A stretch of 64,000 bases of DNA from an uncultured Succiniclasticum sp. (GTDB taxonomy: Bacteria > Bacillota > Negativicutes > Acidaminococcales > Acidaminococcaceae), in NCBI GenBank assembly GCA_900544275.1, contig UQUU01000002.1:224496-288495 (forward strand), given 5' to 3'. The first letter of the stretch is position 1. Every line of letters begins with the position of its first letter. Position numbers and translations under genes: made by a program. The notes below the pieces were generated by a model. It was given only the letters and a program-made list of their open reading frames with translations. It had not been told where the DNA came from and did no database searches. Below, piece by piece: positions 8,823-17,598 of this stretch.

Positions 8823-9191
8823 TTATTCATGCAAATTGTACTGTAATTCTTTACGGCTTACGCCGAGGATATACGGTTTCATTTCGTCATATGTCATAAG
8901 CCGATTCAATTTAACACATTTCTCCATAAGCTCACGTTCTTTTTTGAATTCAAATACTGCATGTACATAAGTTTTGTATTCATATCCTTCTTCATCTTTC
9001 TCGACTTTGACTTCAAGCAAAGTCGAGTGCATGCCGAGGTCCCACAGTTCATCTTCTGTAAGAACTCGTTCAATCAACGAGATTGCTTCTTCATACGATG
9101 GAAAACGGCCCAAGCGGTGTCGAATCTTGTTAAGCTCATCATGATTTTTAAACATAATCAGCCCTTTTTCATACGCCTCTTTTTCGTTCAT
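8823..9191 (-). CDS. Small acidic protein of unknown function
   Basis: A 122-residue soluble protein with no signal peptide or membrane segment. It is rich in Glu and Lys and mainly helical by composition. Near residue 30 there is PSYEEAISLIERVLTEDELWDLGMH, and the second half has VEKDEEGYEYKTYVHAVFEF, a probable beta hairpin. AAGGGG lies 7 nt before the ATG, and a dedicated terminator follows. I do not recognise the family. The AT-rich, isolated setting next to a gene-poor stretch suggests an accessory gene. Confidence 0.6.
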   Translation of the reverse strand: MNEKEAYEKGLIMFKNHDELNKIRHRLGRFPSYEEAISLIERVLTEDELWDLGMHSTLLEVKVEKDEEGYEYKTYVHAVFEFKKERELMEKCVKLNRLMTYDEMKPYILGVSRKELQYNLHE

Positions 9192-10040
9192 TTTAGTTCC
9201 CCTTAAAACGATCTAACACTGCGGCTGCCGTTTTCCTTTCTATATATGTGCTGCTCATCATTATCGATCCTTCATTTAGTTATATTATACTATATTTTAG
9301 CTTATTTTACAACTTCCCTTACATTTAAGAACGGCTCTGTGAATGGGTTTATGATGTATTTTTTGCCGGTAAACCATGTTCTCCGGAAGAAAATCATCTT
9401 TCGACACATGTGCCAAAAAGCCAGAGTTTGGGTTTCCGTTTTCGTATGCATGGCAGGGAAAAGCCCCTATTAATTTTTGTGCAGTTGATGTGCAGTTGAT
9501 TGTGCTTTTCTCTGCCTCCGAAATCCTCGGAAATAAAAACCGCTGGTGGTTAGCCAGCGGTGTGGGTCAAAATCTTGCCCATTCATTTTATTTTGATGTT
9601 TAGTATAAATTCTCTTCCTTTATCCAAGGACTCCAACTCAATCCCTTGTAAAAACTTAAATTAATAAATTTATTTAATCTACAACTGCCAGAGACAAAAT
9701 CCGGCAGCTTTTTTCCGTTCATGCTTTATATTTCCGTCGTACATCGTTTTTTTAGCCTCATCATGAGTAAAGTATTGCTCAAGAAAAAGAGAACGATTAG
9801 AAGCGATCATACGCGTTTTTAGATAAACGCCTTATATTATATAACCTATTACGCAAGAATAAGTTTTTATGTACTTGAAAAGACCCCTATAGTGCGGCTT
9901 TAGCGATATTTATTTTATGACCTATTTACTTTTGAACACTCCTTTTTTGCACCGTTTTCATGTCATAAAATGCAAGATAAAAATAAAACAAAAAACCTCT
10001 GAAATCAGCATATTACTGCGTTTCAGAGGCTGTTTTCATT
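9192..10040. other. Gene-poor stretch with terminators and possible coding remnants
   Basis: No convincing gene. It holds the second copy of the 23-nt hairpin (9539-9561). A hairpin CTGCC/GGCAG followed by TTTTTT lies at 9687-9716. A 43-codon open frame lies on the minus strand at 9679-9810 (peptide opening MIASNRSLFLEQYFTHDEAK) that might be the tail of a decayed gene. A hairpin CCTCTGAAA (9996-10004) / TTTCAGAGG (10021-10029), followed on the minus strand by a T-run, lies immediately outside the left att copy, where a tRNA terminator would be expected. Confidence 0.5.
9539..9561 (-). terminator. Terminator hairpin, copy 2 of a repeated element
   Basis: Perfect 8-bp stem ACCGCTGG / CCAGCGGT with loop TGGTTAG, followed on the minus strand by GTTTTTATTT. 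It is identical to 8794-8816 except for one stem base. No intact gene ends here, so it may mark a lost gene or a duplication. Confidence 0.6.
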
Positions 10041-10084
10041 TGGTGCGCCTGAGAGGAATCGGACCTCCGCACCCGGTTCCGGAG
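10041..10084 (-). repeat. Left attachment site (tRNA-Arg 3'-end fragment)
   Basis: Identical over 44 bp to the 3' end of the tRNA-Arg gene at 19118-19161, including the CCA-encoding end, the T-arm and part of the anticodon arm. It then diverges. This is the signature of site-specific integration into a tRNA gene. Confidence 0.85.
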
Positions 10085-10321
10085 TTTTAAATCATGGTTT
10101 TTGTTACTTTTTCTAAAGCTACTAATTTACCTCAAAGAGCCATAAATAAGCGTTTTGTCTGAATTTCTGCTTTGATAAACTTGGCCTATTATTGCTAAAT
10201 TTATAGAGTTAATAGAGTTATTGGGCTCAAAATTGGGCTCAATAACTTTTTTCTTTATCAGCCATCTTATAGCTACCATTTTTGATAAATTTTCCCTATT
10301 TGTCTATTCAACAAGAAACTT

Positions 10322-10355
10322 AAAAAAGACCAGATTTGTAAATCTGGTCTTTTTT
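10322..10355. terminator. Strong symmetric terminator in the island
   Basis: AAAGACCAGATTT and AAATCTGGTCTTT form a perfect 13-bp stem with a 2-nt loop, flanked by A- and T-runs on both sides. It can work in both directions and would stop transcription leaving the hydrolase gene toward the left att site. Confidence 0.8.
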
Positions 10356-10483
10356 ATCAATACTTACTATGACGCCTTCTTCCCGGCCTTTAGCATCGCT
10401 ACTTTTGTGTGTGGCTTTGACGATGAGGTCTGTTTGTTGCCCGAGCAGTGTGCGTCCCTGTATGTTTATATGTTTCCTCTTAA

Positions 10484-11422
10484 TTATTGTTTTAACAATT
10501 CAATAATTTCATCCTGGGCCTGTCTGCCCTCCCTAAAAAATCTAGCCAAGGGATAGCAGTGACACATTCCTTTACCTACAATGATTTCGTATGGAGCTTT
10601 GTATTTTTCCATTGCTTTTTTAAATTCCTCCGCAAAGGCATAGAGGCATTCATTTTCGCCGTAATAAAAATATGTTTTCGGAAAGTCGGTAAAATCTCCC
10701 ACAGTTCCGTCAAGCATATATTCAGGCAGATCTTTATCGCCTTTTGTAATTTCCCTTGCCGTTTTAAAATATGTAGGTTCAATTATTATGTCTTTGTGAT
10801 TAAGTGCATTTACTCTTTCCCAAATCTCTTTATTTTCTTTTAGATTTACATCGGGTATGCCGCCCGGTGATACTGAAATTATTTTGCCGGGCATTTTAAC
10901 AGGTCTTCCAATTGCATTGTTGTGCAAAAATATTCCAAGAGCCAGGGCAGCTCCTGATGAAAATCCCAGGACACTTATGTTTTCCGCCTTATAACTTTCT
11001 GTCATCAGCCTATAGGTTTCAAATGAAACTTCGTATGTCTTATCTATCTTTACATCTTCCGAGCAAAGTGGATAGAATAAAAACCAAACATCTTTGCCGG
11101 TTTGTTCCATTATTCTTTCCGACAAAGCAAAATCCAATTTGTCCGGTTGTGTAATCATTCCTCCACCGAAGAGATATAGCACCGCTCCGTCTGTATGGCC
11201 CTCATTCTTTTGATAGGATATAAGCCTGTATCCCATAACGTCTCTTACAATGAGATAGTAATTTTTTCTCTCGGCTCTTTTCCTCGCCTTATCTAAATCA
11301 AATACCGCCTTTGAGTTTTTTCCCTTTGCATACTCAAGCATCTCTTCTTTGTTCTTTAAAAACACTTTTTTGACACCGGCAAGTCTTACTATTGTCGATG
11401 CAATTTTATATGCAACGCTCAT
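10484..11422 (-). CDS. Alpha/beta hydrolase (esterase/lipase type)
   Basis: About 312 residues. The nucleophile elbow GFSSGA near residue 155 gives the catalytic serine. FGGGM near residue 86 replaces the usual HGGG oxyanion loop. A C-terminal GKGMCHCYPL supplies a candidate catalytic histidine. The order of these elements fits the alpha/beta hydrolase 3 / acetyl-esterase group. The ATG at 11422 is preferred over the frame start at 11446 because GGAGGT lies 6 nt upstream. It is the last gene of the island's minus-strand run and very AT-rich. The substrate is unknown. Related hydrolases can act on siderophore esters, which would fit the neighbouring transporters, but that is inference. Confidence 0.8.
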   Translation of the reverse strand: MSVAYKIASTIVRLAGVKKVFLKNKEEMLEYAKGKNSKAVFDLDKARKRAERKNYYLIVRDVMGYRLISYQKNEGHTDGAVLYLFGGGMITQPDKLDFALSERIMEQTGKDVWFLFYPLCSEDVKIDKTYEVSFETYRLMTESYKAENISVLGFSSGAALALGIFLHNNAIGRPVKMPGKIISVSPGGIPDVNLKENKEIWERVNALNHKDIIIEPTYFKTAREITKGDKDLPEYMLDGTVGDFTDFPKTYFYYGENECLYAFAEEFKKAMEKYKAPYEIIVGKGMCHCYPLARFFREGRQAQDEIIELLKQ

Positions 11423-11478
11423 TTCACACCTCCGATTGATACTCAATTAATCACAATTTTACAAGTTTTTACCAATAC

Positions 11479-12000
11479 TTATTTTGGTACATTTTGTACC
11501 TCTCGCTTGTATTGTCTGACCCAACGGTAAAAAGTATCTTTTGAAATGCCTAATGTATGAAACGCTTCTACTGCCGTTATTTCTTTCTTTATCCAACGAT
11601 CATATATCGGAAAAAATTCCGGCGGTAATACTTTTTTCGGCCGGCCTAACTTTATACCTCTGGCGCACGCTGCGGCAATGCCTTCGGCTTGCCTTTTTTT
11701 AGTGCGCAACATTTCTGTTTCCGCAAGGGTAGATAAAACCTCAATCAATAAATTATTGACCATATCCATAATTGATTTTCCTAATTCTCCATAGTTAGAA
11801 AAATCAATTAAAGTAGTCGGAACATCAAGTACCCGTACCGTTATTTCTTTCTCTCTAAAATAAAGTAGCTGGTCTTTGATGATTTTGTTATTTCGTCCTA
11901 GTCGATCCAGCTCAGTGAAAAATGCACCACTTATACCTCTTTGCTGCAACAGAAAATTAAAAAATAATCTTGCAAATAAGGCAGAAGTGGTTTGAAACAT
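11479..12000 (-). pseudogene. N-terminally truncated serine recombinase (resolvase family)
   Basis: The readable part starts inside the catalytic domain at FTELDRLGRNNKIIKDQLLYF and continues through LIDFSNYGELGKSIMDMVNNLL, ETEMLRTKKRQAEGI and the GIKLGRPK linker into a C-terminal helix-turn-helix (TLGISKDTFYRWVRQYK). The N-terminal strand with the catalytic serine (the YARVST region) is missing, and the preceding 20 codons do not resemble any resolvase. The product therefore should not recombine DNA. It is probably a leftover of the mobile element that delivered the island. Confidence 0.8.
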
Positions 12001-12176
12001 TGGTCTGCAGTAGAGGCAAGTCCATGAATAAATAATATTGACTTATTGTTTTTATTCCCAAAGGTAATAAATTTCATTTAATTCCTCATTATATAAAAAT
12101 TTTTTATATAATCTCGTAGCCTCAATATAAAGAAGCTAACAAGAACTTTGCTTGTTTGCCGTTTAATTGCAATATC

Positions 12177-13010
12177 CTATCTATTTTTTCTCCCAATAAT
12201 AAGGGTTGAACCGTAAAGTCCTAACAATAAAGCTTCTTTGTGACCCATAAAAAGACCCTTTGTTGTATCAATTAATTGCACATCTTCGTAGCCATCTTTT
12301 TTAAGCTTTTCGATAAATTTATTCATATCTCCGTATCTTGACTTACTCATCAAATCATGAATAACAAAAACTCCACCTTTTTTAAGTACACGAAGTGTTT
12401 CTAGTAAAAGTTTTTGTTTATTTTTCCCCGTTATATTGTGATAAACATAGTTGCTTGTTACTGCATCAAAACTTTCATCTTCAAAAGGAAGATTCACTGC
12501 ATTTCCAACTTTAAATCTCGCATTTTCTATTCCCTCTAATTTCGCATTATTTTCACAGAGTTCTTTAGAAAATTCACTTTTATATGAACCCCTCCAAATA
12601 TCGCAGCCCACCATGATCGCCTTAGGATTTCTTTTTGCACATGCTATGGTAAGTGCACCGCTACCACATCCTACATCTAAGCCCACGCCACCATCTGGGA
12701 TCTTTACATAGTCGGCAGTCCCCTCTATTATAACTTTGGCAAGCTTTCTTTTTCCATTGTAATCAAAAGCCCTATGTAGTACTCTCATCCAGATTGCAAA
12801 GAAAGTAAGTTTCAACGTAGCATATCCAAGAATAATGGCACAGATAAGACGAGTTCTTCCACTAAATACAAGATCACTGACACCGAAGGCTATAAATAGA
12901 ATAAAAGCTACAAGGCTTCCAAGTATTAAATTCCTTAACAAACTTTCAGGAACCCAGTTTTTGTAGTCAGCTTTTGTTATCTTGTCATCAATAAAATTTA
13001 ATTGCTTCAT
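12177..13010 (-). CDS. Membrane-anchored SAM-dependent methyltransferase
   Basis: A 277-residue protein. Two hydrophobic helices occupy about residues 27-75, and a class I methyltransferase domain follows. The SAM-binding motif LDVGCGSG lies near 113, VGCDIW at the second strand, and SFDAVTSNYVYHNI and a GGVFVIHD motif later. This matches methyltransferase domain 11/25 proteins found beside iron-siderophore ABC pairs and in other small-molecule operons. It sits in the same minus-strand run as the ABC transporters. The methyl acceptor is unknown. Codon use is very AT-rich, like the rest of the island. Confidence 0.82.
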   Translation of the reverse strand: MKQLNFIDDKITKADYKNWVPESLLRNLILGSLVAFILFIAFGVSDLVFSGRTRLICAIILGYATLKLTFFAIWMRVLHRAFDYNGKRKLAKVIIEGTADYVKIPDGGVGLDVGCGSGALTIACAKRNPKAIMVGCDIWRGSYKSEFSKELCENNAKLEGIENARFKVGNAVNLPFEDESFDAVTSNYVYHNITGKNKQKLLLETLRVLKKGGVFVIHDLMSKSRYGDMNKFIEKLKKDGYEDVQLIDTTKGLFMGHKEALLLGLYGSTLIIGRKNR

Positions 13011-13092
13011 AAATTTTCTCCTGTAAATAATTAATTTTATAAAATTTGCCTTGTCTGCTAAAATAATAATTTTAATCTCTGACTATATAATC

Positions 13093-13731
13093 TTATAAAT
13101 TCACATTAGTATAGTTTATCAATAAGCTTAGGTAGTAAATAAAATATATTAAGTTAAACCAACCACCGCGAATAATCATGTGCAATCCCTTTGGCAATCT
13201 CCCAGCAAGAGGAGTGAGAGTCAAAAGAAATATAGGTGTAAATAGAGCTTGCCATCTTGGAAATACTGTGAATCCAAATAAAATTATCAATGTTGTTCCT
13301 ATGTTTGCTATAGCCATAGTTCCAAAAACTATTTTTGCTTGAAATTTTAAAAATTTTAAAAATTCATCAAAGGCTCCCTTGTTTTCGTATCTTGATAAAA
13401 GGCCTAAGTAGGCACATTGAATATGATAAGCGCCTCCTAGTATCATGCCAAAAATATTTATTAAAAATACAAAGCAAGCAAGACTTAAATAATTTTCTTG
13501 ACATGATAAAACAATATGATAAAAGCCAATACAATAAATAAAGGCAGATATTGGACCTAAAAGACCACCAAGGTATAATCTTTTTGTGCTAACATTTTTC
13601 ATTATGCCAATAATGCTATTTATAGTATCTCTGCCATCGTAATCATTTGGATCATAATATAAAATCATGTCTCCCAAAAACATCAAGAATGAACCCAAGA
13701 GACCTATTAAGATACATTTGTTTAAGGTCAT
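13093..13731 (-). CDS. Multi-pass membrane protein of unknown function
   Basis: A 212-residue protein with about six hydrophobic segments: near 6-24, 55-75, 80-100, 135-155, 160-178 and 190-208. A hydrophilic loop YYDPNDYDGRDTINSI follows the first helix, and GGAYHIQCAYLGLLSRYENKG lies mid-protein. I do not recognise it with certainty (possibly a DUF6796-like family). It lies between the methyltransferase and the ABC pair in a shared minus-strand run, so a membrane role in the same transport or modification pathway is plausible. Confidence 0.6.
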   Translation of the reverse strand: MTLNKCILIGLLGSFLMFLGDMILYYDPNDYDGRDTINSIIGIMKNVSTKRLYLGGLLGPISAFIYCIGFYHIVLSCQENYLSLACFVFLINIFGMILGGAYHIQCAYLGLLSRYENKGAFDEFLKFLKFQAKIVFGTMAIANIGTTLIILFGFTVFPRWQALFTPIFLLTLTPLAGRLPKGLHMIIRGGWFNLIYFIYYLSLLINYTNVNL

Positions 13732-13849
13732 AAGTCTAACTCCTTTTTATATTAAATGATATTTATTATGATTATAATTATAGCATCTAACATAACACAG
13801 ATTCCTTTCAATCATATGATTTACTGCGTTAAACTAAATAAAAAATAAA

Positions 13850-13867
13850 GGCAGTCCAAAGACTGCC
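13850..13867 (-). terminator. Terminator hairpin at the end of the ABC block
   Basis: Perfect stem GGCAGTC / GACTGCC with loop CAAA, followed on the minus strand by TTTATTTTTTATTT. A near-identical element in the same orientation lies at 18681-18702. Confidence 0.7.
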
Positions 13868-13978
13868 AATTTTTATCATATTGGAATAATCTATACCACT
13901 TTCAGGTTCTTCGAAATAGACAAACGGAGAGTCCTTATACATAACAGATGCTATTGCAAGTCTTTGCTTCTGTCCTCC
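13868..13978 (-). pseudogene. Fragment of an ABC ATPase (C-terminal signature region)
   Basis: Starting inside the stop codon of the preceding ABC gene, one frame reads GGQKQRLAIASVMYKDSP, then FVYFEEPESGIDYSNM. These are the ABC signature and Walker B regions of a third, different ATPase (a stand-alone ATPase type rather than the half-transporters). Only about 35 codons remain before the frame enters the terminator hairpin. The operon once carried another ATP-binding protein that was lost by deletion. Confidence 0.7.
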
Positions 13979-15699
13979 TAATAAATAAATTCTTCTGCCA
14001 TTTTTGTTTTTTCTATCAAATTCTTGTAAACTTTTGATTTTTGTAAAAGCTCTTCATGTTTACCTTCACTTTCTACTTTTCCGTTTTCAAGAACTACTAT
14101 CTTGTCTGCATTTTCTATGGATTTCATTCTGTGTGAAATTATGACAACTGTCTTATCTTTAATTAAATTATTTAAAGACTCTTGGATTTTTTTCTCATTA
14201 TCCACATCAAGACTTGCTGTAATTTCGTCTAATATTAGTATCGGTGCATCTTTTAAGAAAGCTCTGGCTATTGATAACCTTTGTCTTTCTCCTCCTGATA
14301 GCTCAGCACCGTTTTCACCGATAACTGTATCAAAACCTTTATCCATTTTTTCTATAAAATCTGTGCAATTTGCAAGTTTTGCTGCTCTTTTAACTTCTTT
14401 GTCGCTTGCATCTTGCTTACCAAGTCTAATATTTTCCATAACGCTTTGATTAAAGAGAACCACATCTTGAAAAACTATTGAGACCTTGTCAAAAAGAGAT
14501 TCTGTTGATATTTCTTTTATATCTTTGCCATCGATTAAGATTTGTCCTTCGTCATAATCATAAAGTCTTGATATAAGTTTCAAGATAGTTGTTTTACCGC
14601 AGCCGCTTGCTCCTACTAAAGCAGTTACCTCTCCTTGCTTAGCTTTAAAATTTATTCCATTTAAAACTTTTGCGTCTTTCTTATAAGCAAATTCAACATC
14701 TTTTAGATCAATATCAAATTTTTTCAAATTATAGTCTTCGCCCTCTTGTAATTCTTGATTTTGAATTTCTTTAAGTCTTTCAATCTTTGGCGTTAAATAA
14801 AATATCTCCATCATGCCCTCTTTAGATGCATCTAGAGAGTCTTTTATCTTCATAGCCGCTAGTAAATATCCTATAAGGTAGAGAGGGCTTATCTCTTTAT
14901 TAATAATTAAATTTACGCCAACAAATATTACGACAGCCAAGGATATAAAGCTAAATATTGAAGATATGGACATAGTTAAAATAGTTCCCATTTCCGTCTT
15001 CACATGCACCTTTTCACTTTTATCCATTTTTTCATATAGCTTTTCTTTCATTTCCTCTGATAAGCCATAGGCTTTAATCTCCATTTGCATCTCGATATTT
15101 TCTTGAAAGCTTTCAGAGTTTTCTCTTAAGGCGTCATAATATCTTTTCTCTCCCTTAACTGAATGTTTTTTAGATAAAGGTATAAATATAAAACTTAGAA
15201 TCGTTGGAATAATTACAGCTAAACCCATCTTGACATTGCCTACTAGCATCATGATGGATATTAGTGGGAAGAAAAGTGCCATGCCGCCCACTTTTGGTAT
15301 TGAGTGGCTCATTGCATGCTCTATACCTTCAATATCAGCCATAATTGTTTGGGATAGGTCTGAAATATCATGTTTAGAAAAGTATGATAGAGGTAGTTTT
15401 GATAAATTCTCCGCTGTCCTTATTCTTAAGTCTGCACTTTCTTGATAGGTTGTGCTATATAATTTATCGTATTCGACAGAAAGCAAAATATACATTGCTA
15501 TCAAGGTCAAGGCTGAGAATACTATATAAAATCCCTTGCTTTTATCCATATTTTCCAAAACTTCCTGAGCAAAAATCATTAGTAATATGGCAGGAAGCAT
15601 GTTTATACAATAAACGAAAAATGAGGATAGTGTTGCTTTACTTAAATTTCTTGCTCCTTTATCTGTAAGAGCAAATCTTTTTTTATAAAACTCCTTCAT
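13978..15699 (-). CDS. ABC half-transporter, second subunit (YbtPQ/IrtAB-like)
   Basis: About 573 residues: a six-helix membrane domain (to about 310), then an ATPase domain with Walker A GASGCGKTT, signature LSGGERQRLSIARA and Walker B ILILDEITAS. The coupling-helix region contains IEHAMSHSIP, a pattern I associate with siderophore-importing exporter-fold transporters. The ATG at 15699 is chosen for its GGAGGG site 6 nt upstream; it overlaps the upstream ABC gene by 17 bp, so the two make a heterodimer. Uptake of a metal chelate is inferred from the Fur-like box upstream and the AraC neighbour; drug or peptide efflux is the main alternative. Confidence 0.85.
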   Translation of the reverse strand: MKEFYKKRFALTDKGARNLSKATLSSFFVYCINMLPAILLMIFAQEVLENMDKSKGFYIVFSALTLIAMYILLSVEYDKLYSTTYQESADLRIRTAENLSKLPLSYFSKHDISDLSQTIMADIEGIEHAMSHSIPKVGGMALFFPLISIMMLVGNVKMGLAVIIPTILSFIFIPLSKKHSVKGEKRYYDALRENSESFQENIEMQMEIKAYGLSEEMKEKLYEKMDKSEKVHVKTEMGTILTMSISSIFSFISLAVVIFVGVNLIINKEISPLYLIGYLLAAMKIKDSLDASKEGMMEIFYLTPKIERLKEIQNQELQEGEDYNLKKFDIDLKDVEFAYKKDAKVLNGINFKAKQGEVTALVGASGCGKTTILKLISRLYDYDEGQILIDGKDIKEISTESLFDKVSIVFQDVVLFNQSVMENIRLGKQDASDKEVKRAAKLANCTDFIEKMDKGFDTVIGENGAELSGGERQRLSIARAFLKDAPILILDEITASLDVDNEKKIQESLNNLIKDKTVVIISHRMKSIENADKIVVLENGKVESEGKHEELLQKSKVYKNLIEKTKMAEEFIY

Positions 15700-17437
15700 T
15701 TGAAACCCTCCATTCATTCGCACTGTTAAACATCTCTTGCAGTCTCTTATACCTTGTATCTCTTGACATTAATTCTTTGTCAGAACCTCTTTCTATAATT
15801 TTTCCATTATCCATTACAAGAATTTCATCTACATCTTTAATTGTAGAAAGTCTATGAGCAATCATGATAACTGTTTTATCCTTCATAAGGTTCTTGAAAG
15901 CTTTTTGTAGTTCAAACTCGTTATCTGGGTCAATAGATGCTGATGCTTCATCCATAATAATAATTTTGGAATCCTTTAAAATTGCTCTGGCAATTGCAAT
16001 TCTTTGTTTTTCTCCTCCGGATAAATAAACTCCTTTTGAGCCTATGACTGTATTTTCTCTTTCCGGGAATTTGTCCAATATCAAATCGCATCCCGCTAAT
16101 TTTAAGGCTCTCATAACATCGTCTCTTGTCGCATCTTTATTAGCTAAAGCTACATTATAATAAATGCTCTTCTTAAATAATTTTGAATCTTGAAAAACAA
16201 AGGAGATAGCTTTAATTAAGGCTTCATCAGAATATTCAGATATTGGAATCCCGCCTATCTTTATGCTTCCTTCATTAACATTGTAAAAACCTGATATAAG
16301 TTTTGCTACTGTTGATTTGCCTGATCCGGATGAACCGACTAGTGCATAGGACTTTCCTTCTTCTAATTTAAAGGATAAATTTTCAATGACAGCTTTATCG
16401 CTATATGCAAAGCTAACATTGTCAAAATCTATATTATAGTTTTTAAAATTATTGACATTGCCATGCACCAATTTGTCTTTTTGCATATCCTTGTAAAGCG
16501 CCTCTAAAGTATCTACTGCATAATTTCCTTGAGAGATGTATAAGGAGTACCACATCATTCTCATAAATGAAACAAAGAGGACTCCCGATAAAAATAAAAT
16601 CATGATAAGCTCAAGTAAAATCACCTTGGTGCTACCTAAGCTAGTCATAAAATAAACTATAGGTATAATTAAAATTGCAATTAATCCAAAGAATAACCAT
16701 TGATACAAAACATAAGGCTTTTTACAAGACAGTGAATAATCGTAAGCATACTTTGAATAATCTTTTATCGCCTTATAAAAGCTTTTAAATGACTCTACAT
16801 TTGCTCTAAATATTTTTACAACTTGCATTCCTCTAACGTATTCAACGGTCTCGGCACTTAGTTTAGATAGAGCTTCCTGGTATATCTTCATAAATTTTTG
16901 CTCGCCCATCATTGCCCCTAAAATTAAGCAGCCAATTATTGTAAGAGCAAGTAAAGTGATGCCAACCCTTATACTTACTATAAAGCCAAGTACAAGCACA
17001 AGCACGGGTGTAATTATTGCCTGAGAGCTATCAGGAATCATATGAGCTACAACCTGATGTGTTTGTGCGGCATTATCATCTATGATCTTTCTAATTTTCC
17101 CAGAAGGATTTAAATCAAAGAACCTAAAGCTTGCGTTCTCTAAACCATCAATTCCTCTTTTTCTTAAATTTGTTTCAAGCCTAAATCCCAATAAATGGGA
17201 AAAAGCTCCTGAAGCAAAATAAAATATTGCTCCTGCTGTTAATATAAGAGCAGATTTTATTGCTAAATTTTCTGCTCCAGATAAATCTGTATGGATAATT
17301 AAATTGTCTAAAAATCTGTAAATTAAATAGTATCCATATACTGTAATTACTGCAGATATAACAGAAAAAATTATAGCGAAAAATCCAAGATTTTTTTTGT
17401 ATTGTACATAAGCAAATAGCTTTTTATAAATCTTCAT
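15683..17437 (-). CDS. ABC half-transporter, first subunit (YbtPQ/IrtAB-like)
   Basis: A 584-residue fusion of a six-helix transmembrane domain (about 15-310) and an ATPase domain with Walker A GSSGSGKST, signature LSGGEKQRIAIA and Walker B IIIMDEASAS. The ENASFRFFDLNPSGK segment followed by THQVVAHMIPD occupies the coupling region, as in the partner subunit. It is the first gene of the operon, read from a promoter that overlaps a Fur-box-like sequence. AGGAGAT precedes the ATG. The gene is strongly AT-rich. Function is inferred as in the partner: iron-chelate import likely, efflux possible. Confidence 0.85.
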   Translation of the reverse strand: MKIYKKLFAYVQYKKNLGFFAIIFSVISAVITVYGYYLIYRFLDNLIIHTDLSGAENLAIKSALILTAGAIFYFASGAFSHLLGFRLETNLRKRGIDGLENASFRFFDLNPSGKIRKIIDDNAAQTHQVVAHMIPDSSQAIITPVLVLVLGFIVSIRVGITLLALTIIGCLILGAMMGEQKFMKIYQEALSKLSAETVEYVRGMQVVKIFRANVESFKSFYKAIKDYSKYAYDYSLSCKKPYVLYQWLFFGLIAILIIPIVYFMTSLGSTKVILLELIMILFLSGVLFVSFMRMMWYSLYISQGNYAVDTLEALYKDMQKDKLVHGNVNNFKNYNIDFDNVSFAYSDKAVIENLSFKLEEGKSYALVGSSGSGKSTVAKLISGFYNVNEGSIKIGGIPISEYSDEALIKAISFVFQDSKLFKKSIYYNVALANKDATRDDVMRALKLAGCDLILDKFPERENTVIGSKGVYLSGGEKQRIAIARAILKDSKIIIMDEASASIDPDNEFELQKAFKNLMKDKTVIMIAHRLSTIKDVDEILVMDNGKIIERGSDKELMSRDTRYKRLQEMFNSANEWRVSNEGVL

Positions 17438-17490
17438 AATATTATCTCCTTTTTCTTTGATATCCCGTTTAGATATAAATTTGCTTTGTT

Positions 17491-17509
17491 GATAGTAATT
17501 ATCATTGCC
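17491..17509. promoter_or_regulatory. Fur-box-like operator
   Basis: GATAGTAATTATCATTGCC matches 14 of 19 positions of the classical Fur consensus. It lies right after the -10 of the predicted ABC-operon promoter, where a repressor would block initiation. This is the main sequence evidence linking the transporter to iron. Confidence 0.55.
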
Positions 17510-17514
17510 TTTCT

Positions 17515-17545
17515 ATTGTACATCGGGTATGATTACTAATACAAT
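17515..17545. promoter_or_regulatory. Overlapping divergent promoters for ABC operon and AraC gene
   Basis: Minus strand: TTGTAT (17539-17544), 18 bp, TACAAT (17515-17520), driving the ABC genes. Plus strand: TTGTAC (17516-17521), 18 bp, TACAAT (17540-17545), driving the regulator. The -10 of each overlaps the -35 of the other, so polymerase can serve only one direction at a time. Confidence 0.6.
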
Positions 17546-17598
17546 GGCTTGTCGAATTTAGGGCTAATTGGAATATTGTCTAAAGGGGATAGTGCGTT

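Noticed and set aside
9292..9480. Minus-strand frame with NPNSGFLAHVSKDDFLPEN
   Set aside because: Reads like protein but has no start and no recognisable relative; left as possible debris.
10290..10470. Minus-strand frame GRTLLGQQTDLIVKATHKSS running into the island terminator
   Set aside because: It passes through a perfect terminator hairpin and has no start; possibly a gene remnant, not a gene.
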